Assembly: GCA_016716905.1 (NCBI GenBank)
Contig: JADJUS010000004.1
Coordinates: forward strand, 124,001 to 188,000
Source of the DNA: Acidobacteriota bacterium
GTDB taxonomy: Bacteria > Acidobacteriota > Vicinamibacteria > Vicinamibacterales > SCN-69-37
Length of the DNA: 64,000 nucleotides
Direction of reading: 5' to 3'
In this document: piece by piece, positions 1 through 7,992 of the stretch
Numbering within the stretch: position 1 is the stretch's first letter
Layout: every line of letters starts with the position of its first letter
The notes under the pieces: generated by a model
Databases searched by the model: none
Seen by the model: the letters and a program-made list of their open reading frames with translations, nothing else
What the model was told of the DNA's origin: nothing
Made by a program: the position numbers and the translations under genes

Positions 1-2
1 TC

Positions 3-317
3 TTTGTGAACTACTTCAAGCAGGTGGCCGTCGTGTTTGGCGCCGCCTGGAACGGCCGCAAGTACAGCATCAAGTCGGCCTCGGCGCTGCGCGCCTTCAT
101 CAGGCTTGCGCCAGATATCGTCAGGCACCTGGACCAGCAGCACGCCGACCTCGCGGACTTCCGCGCCATCGGCCGCATCATCGCCCCTTGGGGCCGCCGC
201 ATCGGCGACCTCCGGTTCGAAACCGACGGCGCCTGGAAGCGCTCGGGCTCGACAGTCGATCAGCTCGTGAAGGAACTCCGCCTCGCCCTGCAATATCCCG
301 AAGGGTCTATCGGGTAG
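3..317 (+). CDS. C-terminal fragment of an unidentified protein
   Basis: The reading frame is open from the first bases of the window, so this is the 3' end of a longer gene; the GTG at 6 need not be the start. About 104 residues are visible, beginning FVNYFKQVAVVFGAAW and ending with TAG. The segment is rich in Arg, Ala and Ile and looks alpha-helical. It loosely recalls the C-terminal part of DGQHR/DndB-type proteins (an aromatic-rich strand, then a helix with SALRAFIRLAP), but I cannot support that assignment. It converges on the minus-strand regulator that ends at 374. The 56-bp gap holds GGGTAGG near 313 and CCTACCC near 374, a possible shared terminator. Confidence 0.5.
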   Translation, partial: FVNYFKQVAVVFGAAWNGRKYSIKSASALRAFIRLAPDIVRHLDQQHADLADFRAIGRIIAPWGRRIGDLRFETDGAWKRSGSTVDQLVKELRLALQYPEGSIG

Positions 318-373
318 GGCCAGGACGTCGGGTGGGGGAAGGGTGTCCGGGGGGCCTCCTGATAGCGGCGATC

Positions 374-760
374 CTACCCTTCCGTCTCGCGTCGAGTCAG
401 TGCGCTTGCCCGTAGATGCACCCCGCGCGGGCTCGGCCACGACTGCACTTCCTGCTTCAACGCGTCCAGCCGCTTCCAGTGCTCGGTCAGAGCCTTCCGG
501 CCCGTCACCGTAATCCGGACCGTTGTCTGAGGATATTTGCTGAGGAAGGCCTTGGCGAGCGTGACGAGGCCTGCCTCCTCGAGTTTGGCCAGGTGCTGCG
601 AGAGATTGCCGGGCTGCAGGCCTGTCAGGCGCTGGAGAAACACGAAGTCCGCTGATTCACACGCCGAGAGCGCAGTGAGCACGGCGAGCCGGGCCGGCTC
701 GTGCACCAACTTGTCCGCGGCCACCAGCCGTTCGAACGGCGCGTCTTTAGACGTGGGCAT
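374..760 (-). CDS. winged-helix transcriptional regulator (HTH_34/ArsR-like)
   Basis: A 128-residue DNA-binding protein. The N-terminal half reads VHEPARLAVLTALSACESAD, then FLQRLTGLQPGNLSQHLAKL (recognition helix) and EEAGLVTLAKAF (wing). This is the order seen in small MarR/ArsR-like regulators that bind DNA as dimers. The ATG at 760 (MPTSKDAPFERL) was chosen because the domain begins there; the longer open frame upstream is the antisense-shifted region of the neighbouring membrane gene. Its start overlaps the end of the upstream membrane protein by 14 bp, so the two are almost certainly cotranscribed and translationally coupled. A perfect palindrome just upstream of the pair (1364-1378) is the obvious candidate for its own operator (inference). 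Confidence 0.8.
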   Translation of the reverse strand: MPTSKDAPFERLVAADKLVHEPARLAVLTALSACESADFVFLQRLTGLQPGNLSQHLAKLEEAGLVTLAKAFLSKYPQTTVRITVTGRKALTEHWKRLDALKQEVQSWPSPRGVHLRASALTRRETEG

Positions 761-1340
761 GCCGGAACTCCCGCACCAGGAAGAGGTGCAGTTGCACTGC
801 CGAGGCGATAAGCACGGCCACCATTCCGAGATGACCCACCACCTGGAACGGCCGAAGGACCGGCGCCACAAGCGTGGCGAACAGCATCGCGGCGACAGCA
901 CCTGCCATCAGCCGAGCCCGTTGATCGCCACGGCTGGCCGCCAGTGACATCGCCGTGGCTCCAGAGATCATCACCCACAAAAGATCCCTGGGGCGCGCCC
1001 CGGCTTCCGCCCCGAGAACCAGGGCCGCCAGAAGCAGTAGCCCCAGTGCCGTTGGGCCGACGACGCCGTACCTGAATTCCTGAAAGGGGCGATCCCATAG
1101 GGACGGCCTTGGGGGCTCCACTCGTCCGAAGCGCCATTGGTAGTACGTTCCGAGGGTCGCAGCCGTGACGACGGCGCCCAGGTCGAGCCACAGTCGTAGG
1201 CGCGGATTCGGATCGCCGATGATCTTCAGTACCGCATAGATGTTGTGCATCAGCGCCCACCAGAAGAGCAATCCCAGGAACACGCGTGCGCCGATGTAGG
1301 CACGGGTCAAGTGGCGAATCGAGTCAGCGGCCATGGCCAT
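747..1340 (-). CDS. polytopic membrane protein of unknown function
   Basis: A 197-residue protein with about six hydrophobic segments (roughly residues 17-37, 47-66, 92-112, 118-134, 143-161 and 165-190), separated by short basic loops such as RRGRV-type and SRGDQRAR. I see no catalytic motif. It is the first gene of a two-gene unit with the winged-helix regulator that overlaps its 3' end. Regulator plus small membrane protein pairs of this kind are common in Acidobacteriota, Actinobacteria and archaea, but have no agreed function. ATG codons at 1340 and 1334 are both possible starts. Confidence 0.7.
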   Translation of the reverse strand: MAMAADSIRHLTRAYIGARVFLGLLFWWALMHNIYAVLKIIGDPNPRLRLWLDLGAVVTAATLGTYYQWRFGRVEPPRPSLWDRPFQEFRYGVVGPTALGLLLLAALVLGAEAGARPRDLLWVMISGATAMSLAASRGDQRARLMAGAVAAMLFATLVAPVLRPFQVVGHLGMVAVLIASAVQLHLFLVREFRHAHV

Positions 1341-1363
1341 GAGTCAGTCTGTGCTCGGATTTA

Positions 1364-1378
1364 GTTATTGTCAATAAC
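1364..1378. promoter_or_regulatory. perfect palindrome, candidate operator of the winged-helix regulator
   Basis: The sequence GTTATTGTCAATAAC is a perfect 7-1-7 inverted repeat, AT-rich in an otherwise GC-rich region. It lies 23 bp upstream of the membrane protein start, where a promoter-overlapping operator would be. Small winged-helix regulators usually bind such dyads, and the first operon downstream encodes one. Binding is inferred, not shown. Confidence 0.5.
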
Positions 1379-1432
1379 CAGATTGCGGGCTGGTGTGACC
1401 TGCAGAGCGGAGCCCCAGTTCCTCAGTTCCCC

Positions 1433-1477
1433 AGGACCCTGGACTCTGGACTCTGGACCTCTGGACCCTGGACCTCT
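1433..1477. repeat. heptamer tandem repeat (family C)
   Basis: An array of degenerate 7-bp units of the type TGGACTC/TGGACCC/TGGACCT, ending 8-11 bp before the hyuA start. The same unit recurs near 6386, 13884, 46918-47012 and 56579. Confidence 0.8.
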
Positions 1478-1485
1478 AATATCCC

Positions 1486-3468
1486 TTGGTGCGTTCACGT
1501 ATCGGCATCGACACCGGTGGTACGTTCACCGACTTCGTTCATCTGGGGCCGGATGGTCTCGTCGTCCACAAGCAGCGGTCCACCCCCGACGACCCGTCGC
1601 GCTCGATTCTCGACGGCATTCGACACCTCACCGGCCAGGCCACGTCCCTCGACGTCGTTCATGGCTCCACCGTGGCCACCAACGCCGTGCTGGAACGCAA
1701 GGGCGCGCGAGTGGCACTGGTCGCTACGCGCGGGTTCGAAGACGTCCTGAAGATCGGGCGGCAGACGCGCCCCGAGCTCTACAACGTCTTCGTTGCGCCA
1801 CGGCCTCCGCTTGTGGACCCGGACCTGACCTTCGGAGTCACCGAGCGGCTCGATGCTTCTGGCGCGGTTCTCCAAGCGGTCAACGAAGAGGAAGTGGACC
1901 GCCTCGCCCGCCTCATCCACGACCGCGGCGCCACCATCGTCGCCGTCTGCCTCCTGCATTCATACGCAAATCCGGCCCACGAACAACAGGTGGCCACGCT
2001 GCTTCGGCAGTCGGGTCTCGCGGTGTGTACGTCGCACGAGGTGCTGCCGGAGTACCGCGAGTTTGAACGCTGGAGCACGACGGTGGTCAACGCCTACGTG
2101 ACGCCCCTGATGGATCGGTACTTGGGAACGCTGGAGCGAACCCTGACCCGGGCCCGACTATCAATAATGCAGTCCAACGGCGGATGTATTTCAGCCGGGG
2201 CGGCGCGGGCGCAGGCTGTGCGTACGGTGCTCTCCGGCCCCGCCGCCGGCGTCGTCGGGGCCAGCGCTGTGGCACATGCCGCCGGTTTTCCGCGCGTCAT
2301 CTCATTCGATATGGGCGGCACGTCCACCGACGTCAGCCTCATAGACGATGGGATTGGACGGACGACGGATTCGAAGGTAGGAGACTTTCCGGTGCGGCTG
2401 CCTCTCATCGATATCCACACGGTGGGTGCCGGCGGTGGATCGATCGCGTACCTCGACACAGGCGGTGCACTGCGGGTTGGGCCCCGGAGCGCCGGCGCGA
2501 ATCCTGGTCCCGTCTGTTATGGCGTTGGTGAGGAATTGACAGTCACTGACGCCAACCTGCTGCTCGGCCGGCTCGACCCGGACTACTTTCTCGGTGGGCG
2601 CATGACAATCGACGCCGCCCGCACGCAACGCGTGGCGGCCGCGCTTGCCAAACAGACCGGGCTGTCGGTACCCGAACTCGCCGACGGCATTGTGCGAGTG
2701 GCGAACGCGAACATGGAGCGCGCGATTCGTGTGGTGTCGGTCGAACGTGGTCACGACCCGCGCGACTTTGCACTGCTGGCCTTCGGCGGCGCGGGCGGCA
2801 TGCACGCCTGCGAGATCGCGCAGCAACTGGAGATCAAGACGGTGATTGTGCCCAGGCATGCAGGCGTGCTGTCCGCACTCGGCATGCTGGTGGCCGACGT
2901 GACGAAAGACTATTCGGCCAGCGTGCTCAAGACGAGTTCACAAGTGGGCGTGAAGGACTTGGAACGCCTGTGTGCGCCGCTCGTCGCAGCCGCGAAGGCT
3001 GAACTCGAGGGCGAAGGGTTCCCGGCGAAGCGTCAAGTGATCACGCTGTCTGTGGACGTGCGGTACGTCGGCCAGTCGTTCGAAATCACATTGCCGCTCA
3101 CCGCTGACTATCGGAAAGTATTCGACCAGCAGCATGGCAAGACCTACGGCTACTCAAACCCGGCACGCGCCACTGAAGTGGTCAACGTTCGCGTCTCGGC
3201 CGCGGGTATCACCGACAAGCCAAAGCTGCCGTTCACCAAAGTCCGCGGCGCGTCGAAGGCAAAGCCCACTGTTGTTCGCCCCGGCCGTTTCGCTGGGAAA
3301 AACGTGAAGGTCGCGTTCTACCGCTGGGATGATCTGAAACCAGGGTCGCACGCGTCTGGTCCCGCAGTCATCGCCGGCGGTGAAGCAACCGCCGTGGTCC
3401 CGCCCGGCTGGAAGTTCAAGGTGGATGGTTTCGGCAACGTTGTTGCGCAGAAAGGGCGGGCGTCATGA
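1486..3468 (+). CDS. hyuA: hydantoinase/oxoprolinase family protein, subunit A
   Basis: An ATP-dependent amidohydrolase subunit of the HyuA/5-oxoprolinase/acetone carboxylase superfamily, 660 residues (normal for the family). It has the N-terminal actin-like phosphate loop GIDTGGTFTDFV (about residues 7-18), the conserved LSGPAAGVVGA segment, the second nucleotide loop DMGGTSTDVSLI (about residue 276) and GAGGGSIAYLD. The start is TTG at 1486 or, more likely, GTG at 1489. Its stop overlaps the start of hyuB (ATGA), so A and B are coupled. The substrate (5-oxoproline, a hydantoin, or another cyclic amide or ketone) cannot be read from the sequence. An MFS permease follows in the same operon and could import it. 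Confidence 0.92.
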   Translation: MVRSRIGIDTGGTFTDFVHLGPDGLVVHKQRSTPDDPSRSILDGIRHLTGQATSLDVVHGSTVATNAVLERKGARVALVATRGFEDVLKIGRQTRPELYNVFVAPRPPLVDPDLTFGVTERLDASGAVLQAVNEEEVDRLARLIHDRGATIVAVCLLHSYANPAHEQQVATLLRQSGLAVCTSHEVLPEYREFERWSTTVVNAYVTPLMDRYLGTLERTLTRARLSIMQSNGGCISAGAARAQAVRTVLSGPAAGVVGASAVAHAAGFPRVISFDMGGTSTDVSLIDDGIGRTTDSKVGDFPVRLPLIDIHTVGAGGGSIAYLDTGGALRVGPRSAGANPGPVCYGVGEELTVTDANLLLGRLDPDYFLGGRMTIDAARTQRVAAALAKQTGLSVPELADGIVRVANANMERAIRVVSVERGHDPRDFALLAFGGAGGMHACEIAQQLEIKTVIVPRHAGVLSALGMLVADVTKDYSASVLKTSSQVGVKDLERLCAPLVAAAKAELEGEGFPAKRQVITLSVDVRYVGQSFEITLPLTADYRKVFDQQHGKTYGYSNPARATEVVNVRVSAAGITDKPKLPFTKVRGASKAKPTVVRPGRFAGKNVKVAFYRWDDLKPGSHASGPAVIAGGEATAVVPPGWKFKVDGFGNVVAQKGRAS

Positions 3469-5120
3469 AGCCGAACCCTATCGAATTCGAAGTCTTCAAG
3501 AACCTGTTCCTCTCCATCGCCGAGGAGATGGGCGTCACCCTGTGCCGCACAGGGTTCTCACCAAACATCAAGGAACGGCTCGATTACTCGTGCGCCGTCT
3601 ACGACGCCGATGGCAACACCATCGCGCAGGGCGATCACATGCCGGTGCATCTGGGCGCAATGCCGCTCTCGGTGCGCGCCGCCATCGATGCCGTGGACAT
3701 GGAACCGGGCGATATCGTGATGCTCAACGACCCCTTCCGGGGCGGCACACACCTGCCCGACATCACGCTGGTGTCACCCGTGTTTCTGGACGCAATTGCC
3801 GGGTCTGAAGACCCGGCCTCCATCCGGAAAAGCCGGTCGGGTCTTCAGGCGCAGCGTTCCGTTCCTCGGAGGCCGGGTCTTCAGACCCGGCAGCGCCCGG
3901 CGTTCTACGTGGCCAATCGCGCGCATCACTCGGACGTCGGGGGCATGAGTCCGGGGTCGATGCCAGTCGCGCGCGAGATCTACCAGGAGGGCCTGATCAT
4001 CCCGCCGGTCCGTCTGGCCCGGCGAGGGCAGATCGTGGAGGACATCATGGCCCTCCTCCTCAACAACGTGCGCACACCCGATGAACGCGAGGGCGACATC
4101 GCCGCGCAGATCGCCGCCAACCGCGTGGCCGAGACTCGCCTCCGCGCGGTCGTCGCCCGTTACGGTCGCGCGCAGACCATGCGTTATGCCGCGGCGTTGC
4201 AGGACTACACCGAACGCGTGGTGCGCCACGCCATCAAGGGCATTCGCGATGGCGAGTACACCTTCGAAGACGCGCTGGATGACGACGGGTTCAGTGATGC
4301 GTCGGTACCGATTCGCGTGAAGGTGACGATTCGGAAGGACCGCGCCGTCGTCGACTTCACCGGCTCAGCGCCGCAGGTCACCGGTAGCGTGAACGCGAAC
4401 TACGCCATCACGCTTTCGGCCTGCCTGTATGCCTTCCGGTGTCTCGTGCAAGACGACGTGCTCTATAACGCGGGCGTGGGTCGGCCGATTCAGGTCATCG
4501 CTCCCGAAGGGTCGATCGTGAATGCGCTTCGGCCGTCCGCCGTGGCTGGAGGCAACGTCGAAACGTCGCAACGCATCACCGACGTGGTGCTGGGCGCTCT
4601 TGGGAAGGCGCAACCCGATCGATGGCCGGCGGCCAGTCAGGGCACGATGAATAACGTGACGCTGGGGGGGGCCGACCCCAGGACCGGCCGGCAGTTTGCG
4701 TATTACGAGACGATGGGCGGCGGCATGGGCGGGCGCAAGGGCATGGCCGGCCTGAGCGGCGTGCACGTGCACATGAGCAACACGCGCAACACCCCGTCTG
4801 AGGCCATTGAGCACTATCTTCCGGTGCGCATTCGGCAGTATGGTCTGCGGCAGGGAAGCGGCGGTGCCGGTGCCGCCCCCGGCGGCGAGGGCCTGGTGCG
4901 CGAATACGAGATGCTGGTGGAGACGTCGGTCACGTTGCTCACGGATCGGCGTCGCCTCGCGCCGTACGGCGTCAGAGGCGGCGGGCCTGGAGGCGTGGGT
5001 AGGAACACGTTGATTCGCGATGGCAAGGAAACGCCCTTGCCGGGCAAAGTGCAGATCACGCTGCGCGCAGGAGATCGTCTGCGGGTAGAAACCCCCGGCG
5101 GCGGGGGTTATGGGAAGTAG
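3465..5120 (+). CDS. hyuB: hydantoinase B/oxoprolinase family protein with an in-frame repeat insertion
   Basis: Partner subunit of HyuA (551 residues). Family motifs include EMGVTLCRTGFSPNIKERLD, the GDHMPVHLGAMP segment, LNDPFRGGTHLPDITLVSPV, VANRAHHSDVGG and the C-terminal GSGGAGAAPGGEGLVREYEM and TPGGGGYGK. Between PVFLD and FYVANRAHH the family usually has only a few residues. Here about 33 extra residues (near 112-143) are encoded by a family B inverted-repeat unit (3798-3892). The reading frame is preserved, so the protein may still fold with an enlarged loop, but activity is uncertain. The ATG overlaps the hyuA stop; the MFS gene starts 8 bp after the stop. Confidence 0.9.
   Translation: MKPNPIEFEVFKNLFLSIAEEMGVTLCRTGFSPNIKERLDYSCAVYDADGNTIAQGDHMPVHLGAMPLSVRAAIDAVDMEPGDIVMLNDPFRGGTHLPDITLVSPVFLDAIAGSEDPASIRKSRSGLQAQRSVPRRPGLQTRQRPAFYVANRAHHSDVGGMSPGSMPVAREIYQEGLIIPPVRLARRGQIVEDIMALLLNNVRTPDEREGDIAAQIAANRVAETRLRAVVARYGRAQTMRYAAALQDYTERVVRHAIKGIRDGEYTFEDALDDDGFSDASVPIRVKVTIRKDRAVVDFTGSAPQVTGSVNANYAITLSACLYAFRCLVQDDVLYNAGVGRPIQVIAPEGSIVNALRPSAVAGGNVETSQRITDVVLGALGKAQPDRWPAASQGTMNNVTLGGADPRTGRQFAYYETMGGGMGGRKGMAGLSGVHVHMSNTRNTPSEAIEHYLPVRIRQYGLRQGSGGAGAAPGGEGLVREYEMLVETSVTLLTDRRRLAPYGVRGGGPGGVGRNTLIRDGKETPLPGKVQITLRAGDRLRVETPGGGGYGK
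3798..3892. repeat. family B inverted repeat inserted in hyuB
   Basis: The left arm GCCGGGTCTGAAGACCCGGC is followed by CTCC; the right arm is the inverted copy GGAGGCCGGGTCTTCAGACC and onward. Between them lies a degenerate third copy (GGTCGGGTCTTCAGGCGC). The same unit occurs intergenically at 52130 and 54994-55074, and as a variant at 38258. Confidence 0.9.
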
Positions 5121-5128
5121 TTAACAAC

Positions 5129-6352
5129 ATGTTCAGCTGGTGGCATGACGCAGATCGGACCGCACGAAAGTCGCTGGTCGCAGCCTCGCTTGGCTGGATG
5201 CTCGATTCGTTCGACGTCATGTTGTACGCGCTGGTGCTGCTGGCCGTGCGCAACGAGCTGGGCATCGACGCGGCCACCGCTGGGTCGCTGCAGTCGCTGA
5301 CGTTGCTGGCGTCGGCGGCCGGCGGACTGATCTTCGGCGTGCTCGCCGACAAGTGGGGACGCACACGCGCACTGATGTTGAGCGTGCTGGTGTACTCGGT
5401 CTTCACTGCCGCGTGCGGGTTCGCGCAGACGGTGGCGCAGTTGGCCGTCTTCCGCATCTTCCTGGGTTTCGGAATGGGTGGTGAGTGGGCCAGCGGTGCC
5501 GCGCTTGTGTCCGAGACCTGGAAAGAGAAAGACCGCGGCAAGGCACTCGGCTTCATGCAGAGTTCCTGGGCCATCGGCTACGCCCTCGCTGCCATCGTGA
5601 ACTATCTGGTCCAGGATGTCGCGGGGCTGGGGTGGCGTGCGGTGTTCTTCGTTGGTGTGCTGCCGGCGTTTTGTGCGTACTGGGTGCGCCGCAGCGTAGA
5701 GGAGCCCGCGATGTGGACGGCCGAAAAGGCCAAACCCACTCGTGTGTCGCTCGGCGAAGCGATGGGTGGCCCGATGCTGCGCATCACGCTGGCTGTGACG
5801 CTGATGAACGCGTGCACGATGTTCGCGTGGTGGGGACTCAACTCCTGGATTCCGTCGTATCTGCGCGCGGCACCTGACACCGGAGGCATCGGCTTGTCGA
5901 ATGCCGCGATGAACTGGTTCATCGTGGTCATGCAGGTCGGCATGTGGTTCGGGTATGTCACGTTCGGTTACGTGAGCGACAGCGTCGGCCGTCGCAAGAC
6001 CTACGTGGGATATTTGGTGGCCGCCGCCGCGCTTGTGCTGGCCTACGCGTACACGACCACGCCATGGGTCTTGCTCGCACTGGGACCTGTTGTCGCGTTC
6101 TTCGGCACGGGTTACTTCAGCGGGTTCGGTGCGGTCACAGCGGAGCTGTATCCCACCGCCGTGCGCGCCACCGCGCAGGGCATCACCTACAACGTGGGCC
6201 GCGTCGCAAGCGCCGCCGCGCCGTGGATGGTGGGCTCAATCGCCCAGACAAACGGCTACCCGAGCGCGCTCTCGATCACGGCCGTGGCATACCTGCTCGC
6301 GGCCGCGTTCTGGATAGTGATCCCCGAGACCAAGGGCCGGGCGATTCAGTAA
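5129..6352 (+). CDS. MFS transporter
   Basis: A 407-residue major facilitator superfamily permease with about 12 transmembrane helices. The family signature GVLADKWGRTRALM lies between helices 2 and 3, and a second copy, GYVSDSVGRRKTYVG, lies in the C-terminal half. FRIFLGFGMGGEWASGAAL matches the helix-5 region of the metabolite:H+ symporter (aromatic acid/sialic acid type) branch. The N-terminus MFSWWHDADRTARKSL is cytoplasmic. It starts 8 bp after hyuB, so it is probably cotranscribed with hyuAB and may import the hydantoinase/oxoprolinase substrate (inference). A heptamer repeat lies 34 bp downstream of the stop. Confidence 0.88.
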   Translation: MFSWWHDADRTARKSLVAASLGWMLDSFDVMLYALVLLAVRNELGIDAATAGSLQSLTLLASAAGGLIFGVLADKWGRTRALMLSVLVYSVFTAACGFAQTVAQLAVFRIFLGFGMGGEWASGAALVSETWKEKDRGKALGFMQSSWAIGYALAAIVNYLVQDVAGLGWRAVFFVGVLPAFCAYWVRRSVEEPAMWTAEKAKPTRVSLGEAMGGPMLRITLAVTLMNACTMFAWWGLNSWIPSYLRAAPDTGGIGLSNAAMNWFIVVMQVGMWFGYVTFGYVSDSVGRRKTYVGYLVAAAALVLAYAYTTTPWVLLALGPVVAFFGTGYFSGFGAVTAELYPTAVRATAQGITYNVGRVASAAAPWMVGSIAQTNGYPSALSITAVAYLLAAAFWIVIPETKGRAIQ

Positions 6353-6385
6353 GAAAAGACCGCCGGCGAAGCCAGGCGCTCAGCG

Positions 6386-6418
6386 AACCCTGGACCTTGG
6401 ACTCTGGACTCTGGACTA
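6386..6418. repeat. heptamer tandem repeat (family C)
   Basis: About four to five degenerate 7-bp units (CCTGGAC, CTTGGAC, TCTGGAC). The last bases overlap the TAG stop codon (complement strand) of the small gene at 6416. It separates two convergent transcription units. Confidence 0.75.
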
Positions 6419-6634
6419 CTTGGTTATCTCGGTGACCATCCCCATGAGGTAGTGGAGCGTGACCGTGTCTCCCGCAGCCATGTGCTTCGGCACCGCTTCG
6501 TTTCCGACGCGCGCGTGACGGATTTCGCCTTCGGGATCTTCCGGGTCGGTCCAGAACACATCAAGCGAGATCTGGCCGTGAATCGACATCGGCTGGATAC
6601 GGTGGATGACGGCTGTGCGGGTGCCTTTGAGCAT
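6416..6634 (-). CDS. small conserved-looking protein, function unknown
   Basis: 72 residues, starting MLKGTRTAVIHRIQPMSIHG and ending MGMVTEITK. The composition is that of a compact beta-rich soluble protein (many Val, Ile and Thr; HARVGNEAVPKHMAAGDTV resembles an OB- or SH3-like strand pattern). It begins 3 bp after the stop of the PQQ-propeller gene on the same strand, so it is probably the second gene of that transcript. Its stop codon lies in the flanking heptamer repeat. No signal peptide is visible. Confidence 0.55.
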   Translation of the reverse strand: MLKGTRTAVIHRIQPMSIHGQISLDVFWTDPEDPEGEIRHARVGNEAVPKHMAAGDTVTLHYLMGMVTEITK

Positions 6635-6637
6635 GCG

Positions 6638-7927
6638 TTACCGCTTCACATCATAGACGTGAAGGGCGTCTTGTTCGCGAAGATACATCCGGCCCCCGGT
6701 GACCACGGGATGCGACCAACTGGGGTTGCGAACGCCTGGAATCTGGAACTTGCCCTTTTCGCGGTACGCCGTGGGTGAGGCCTCAATCAGCATCATCACG
6801 CCGTTTTCGTAGCGAAAGTAGACGTGTCCGTCGGCCGCCGTGATCGCCGCGGAACCGCTGCCGTCATTGCGGAAGTTGCCGCCCCACATCACTTTTCCTG
6901 ACGCGAGTTCGATGCACATCGGGAAACCCAGGCGATGTCCGTGGCCCGCGTAGACGTGGTTGCCAATGAGCACCATGCCGCCGTGGTGATTCTGGAACGT
7001 GCGTCCCTCAAGGAAGTACTTCTCGGACGCCGTGACGCGTCCTTCGGCGCCTGATGCCAATTGCAGCAGGGCCGACCCGGTGCCATAACCCGAAGAGGCA
7101 AATACCAGGTCACCTTTGACCAGTGGCGTGGGGATATTGGCCGTGCCATTTGCCACGCGGTTGTATCCCCAGAGGAACACGCCATCACTCGCACGCACGC
7201 CGATCGCGCCCCGGCCGGCCAGGCGCACGTACTGCTTCACGCCTCCGCCGTTGGAAATGACGATCGACGAATAGTCGGGGCCGTTGACGCCGCCCGATCC
7301 AATCCCGGGCTGCTGCGTCCGCCAGATTTCTTTCCCCGTGGTCTTTTCGAGCGCCACCATTGCGGCAGCGTTCGAGCCGGGGCTCACGATGACATGGGCG
7401 CCGTCCACAAGCGGCGATTCAGCGAACAGCCACGTCGGTGTGGGAGCCCTGTAATCGCGCGTCAGGCTTTTGCTCCAGATGTTTCGCCCGGTCGCGGCAT
7501 CGAGTGCGACGACAGTGCCGTCGGAACTGAGCACGTACACCGAGTTGCCATCAACCGTTGGTGTGGCACGCGGCCCGCCGTATTCGTCCTGATGTGTTTC
7601 GCCTACACGCGCGGCCCAGATCGGTGCGCCGTCGGCTTCGTTGAACGCCAGCGCGTACTGTCCGTCGCGCCTGTCGCCCATCGTGTAGATACGTCCGCCC
7701 GTGACGGCCACGCTTGAGAAACCGGCCCCCATGCCCATGGCGGTGAAGAGTTTGCGCGGGCCACCCTCGGGCCATGTCTGCAACAGACCGGTATCGGTGG
7801 AAATGCCATCGCGGTTGGGCCCGCGCCACTGCGGCCAATTGCCCGATGCCGCGGGCTGGTCAATCGCAGGCAACGCCGCCACCGCGGACAGCAGCACCAA
7901 TGTCGCACTCATGAGGCGCAGTCGCAT
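6638..7927 (-). CDS. secreted PQQ-like beta-propeller repeat protein
   Basis: 429 residues with an N-terminal signal peptide (MRLRLMSATLVLLSAVAAL, cleavage probably after ALPA). The mature part starts NWPQWRGPNRDGIS, the hallmark opening of the outer-membrane-biogenesis/PQQ-like propeller proteins of Acidobacteria and Planctomycetes. Blade repeats are visible, such as GRIYTMGDRRDGQYALAFNE, NSVYVLSSDGTVVALDAATG and VYFRYENGVMMLIEA. The ATG at 7927 is preceded by a good AAGGAG ribosome site. These propellers usually lack the residues of true PQQ dehydrogenases, so a binding or scaffold role is more likely than catalysis. The 72-residue gene follows directly. Confidence 0.87.
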   Translation of the reverse strand: MRLRLMSATLVLLSAVAALPAIDQPAASGNWPQWRGPNRDGISTDTGLLQTWPEGGPRKLFTAMGMGAGFSSVAVTGGRIYTMGDRRDGQYALAFNEADGAPIWAARVGETHQDEYGGPRATPTVDGNSVYVLSSDGTVVALDAATGRNIWSKSLTRDYRAPTPTWLFAESPLVDGAHVIVSPGSNAAAMVALEKTTGKEIWRTQQPGIGSGGVNGPDYSSIVISNGGGVKQYVRLAGRGAIGVRASDGVFLWGYNRVANGTANIPTPLVKGDLVFASSGYGTGSALLQLASGAEGRVTASEKYFLEGRTFQNHHGGMVLIGNHVYAGHGHRLGFPMCIELASGKVMWGGNFRNDGSGSAAITAADGHVYFRYENGVMMLIEASPTAYREKGKFQIPGVRNPSWSHPVVTGGRMYLREQDALHVYDVKR

Positions 7928-7992
7928 TCACATCTCCTTGTGACCCGCGTCAAAGGTGGCGCGGGCCGCGTATCATCAACTACGGATAACTT

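Noticed and set aside
5056..5574. A 172-codon minus-strand frame over hyuB's end and the MFS gene
   Set aside because: Antisense to transmembrane helices; Ser/Thr-rich composition and no family pattern.
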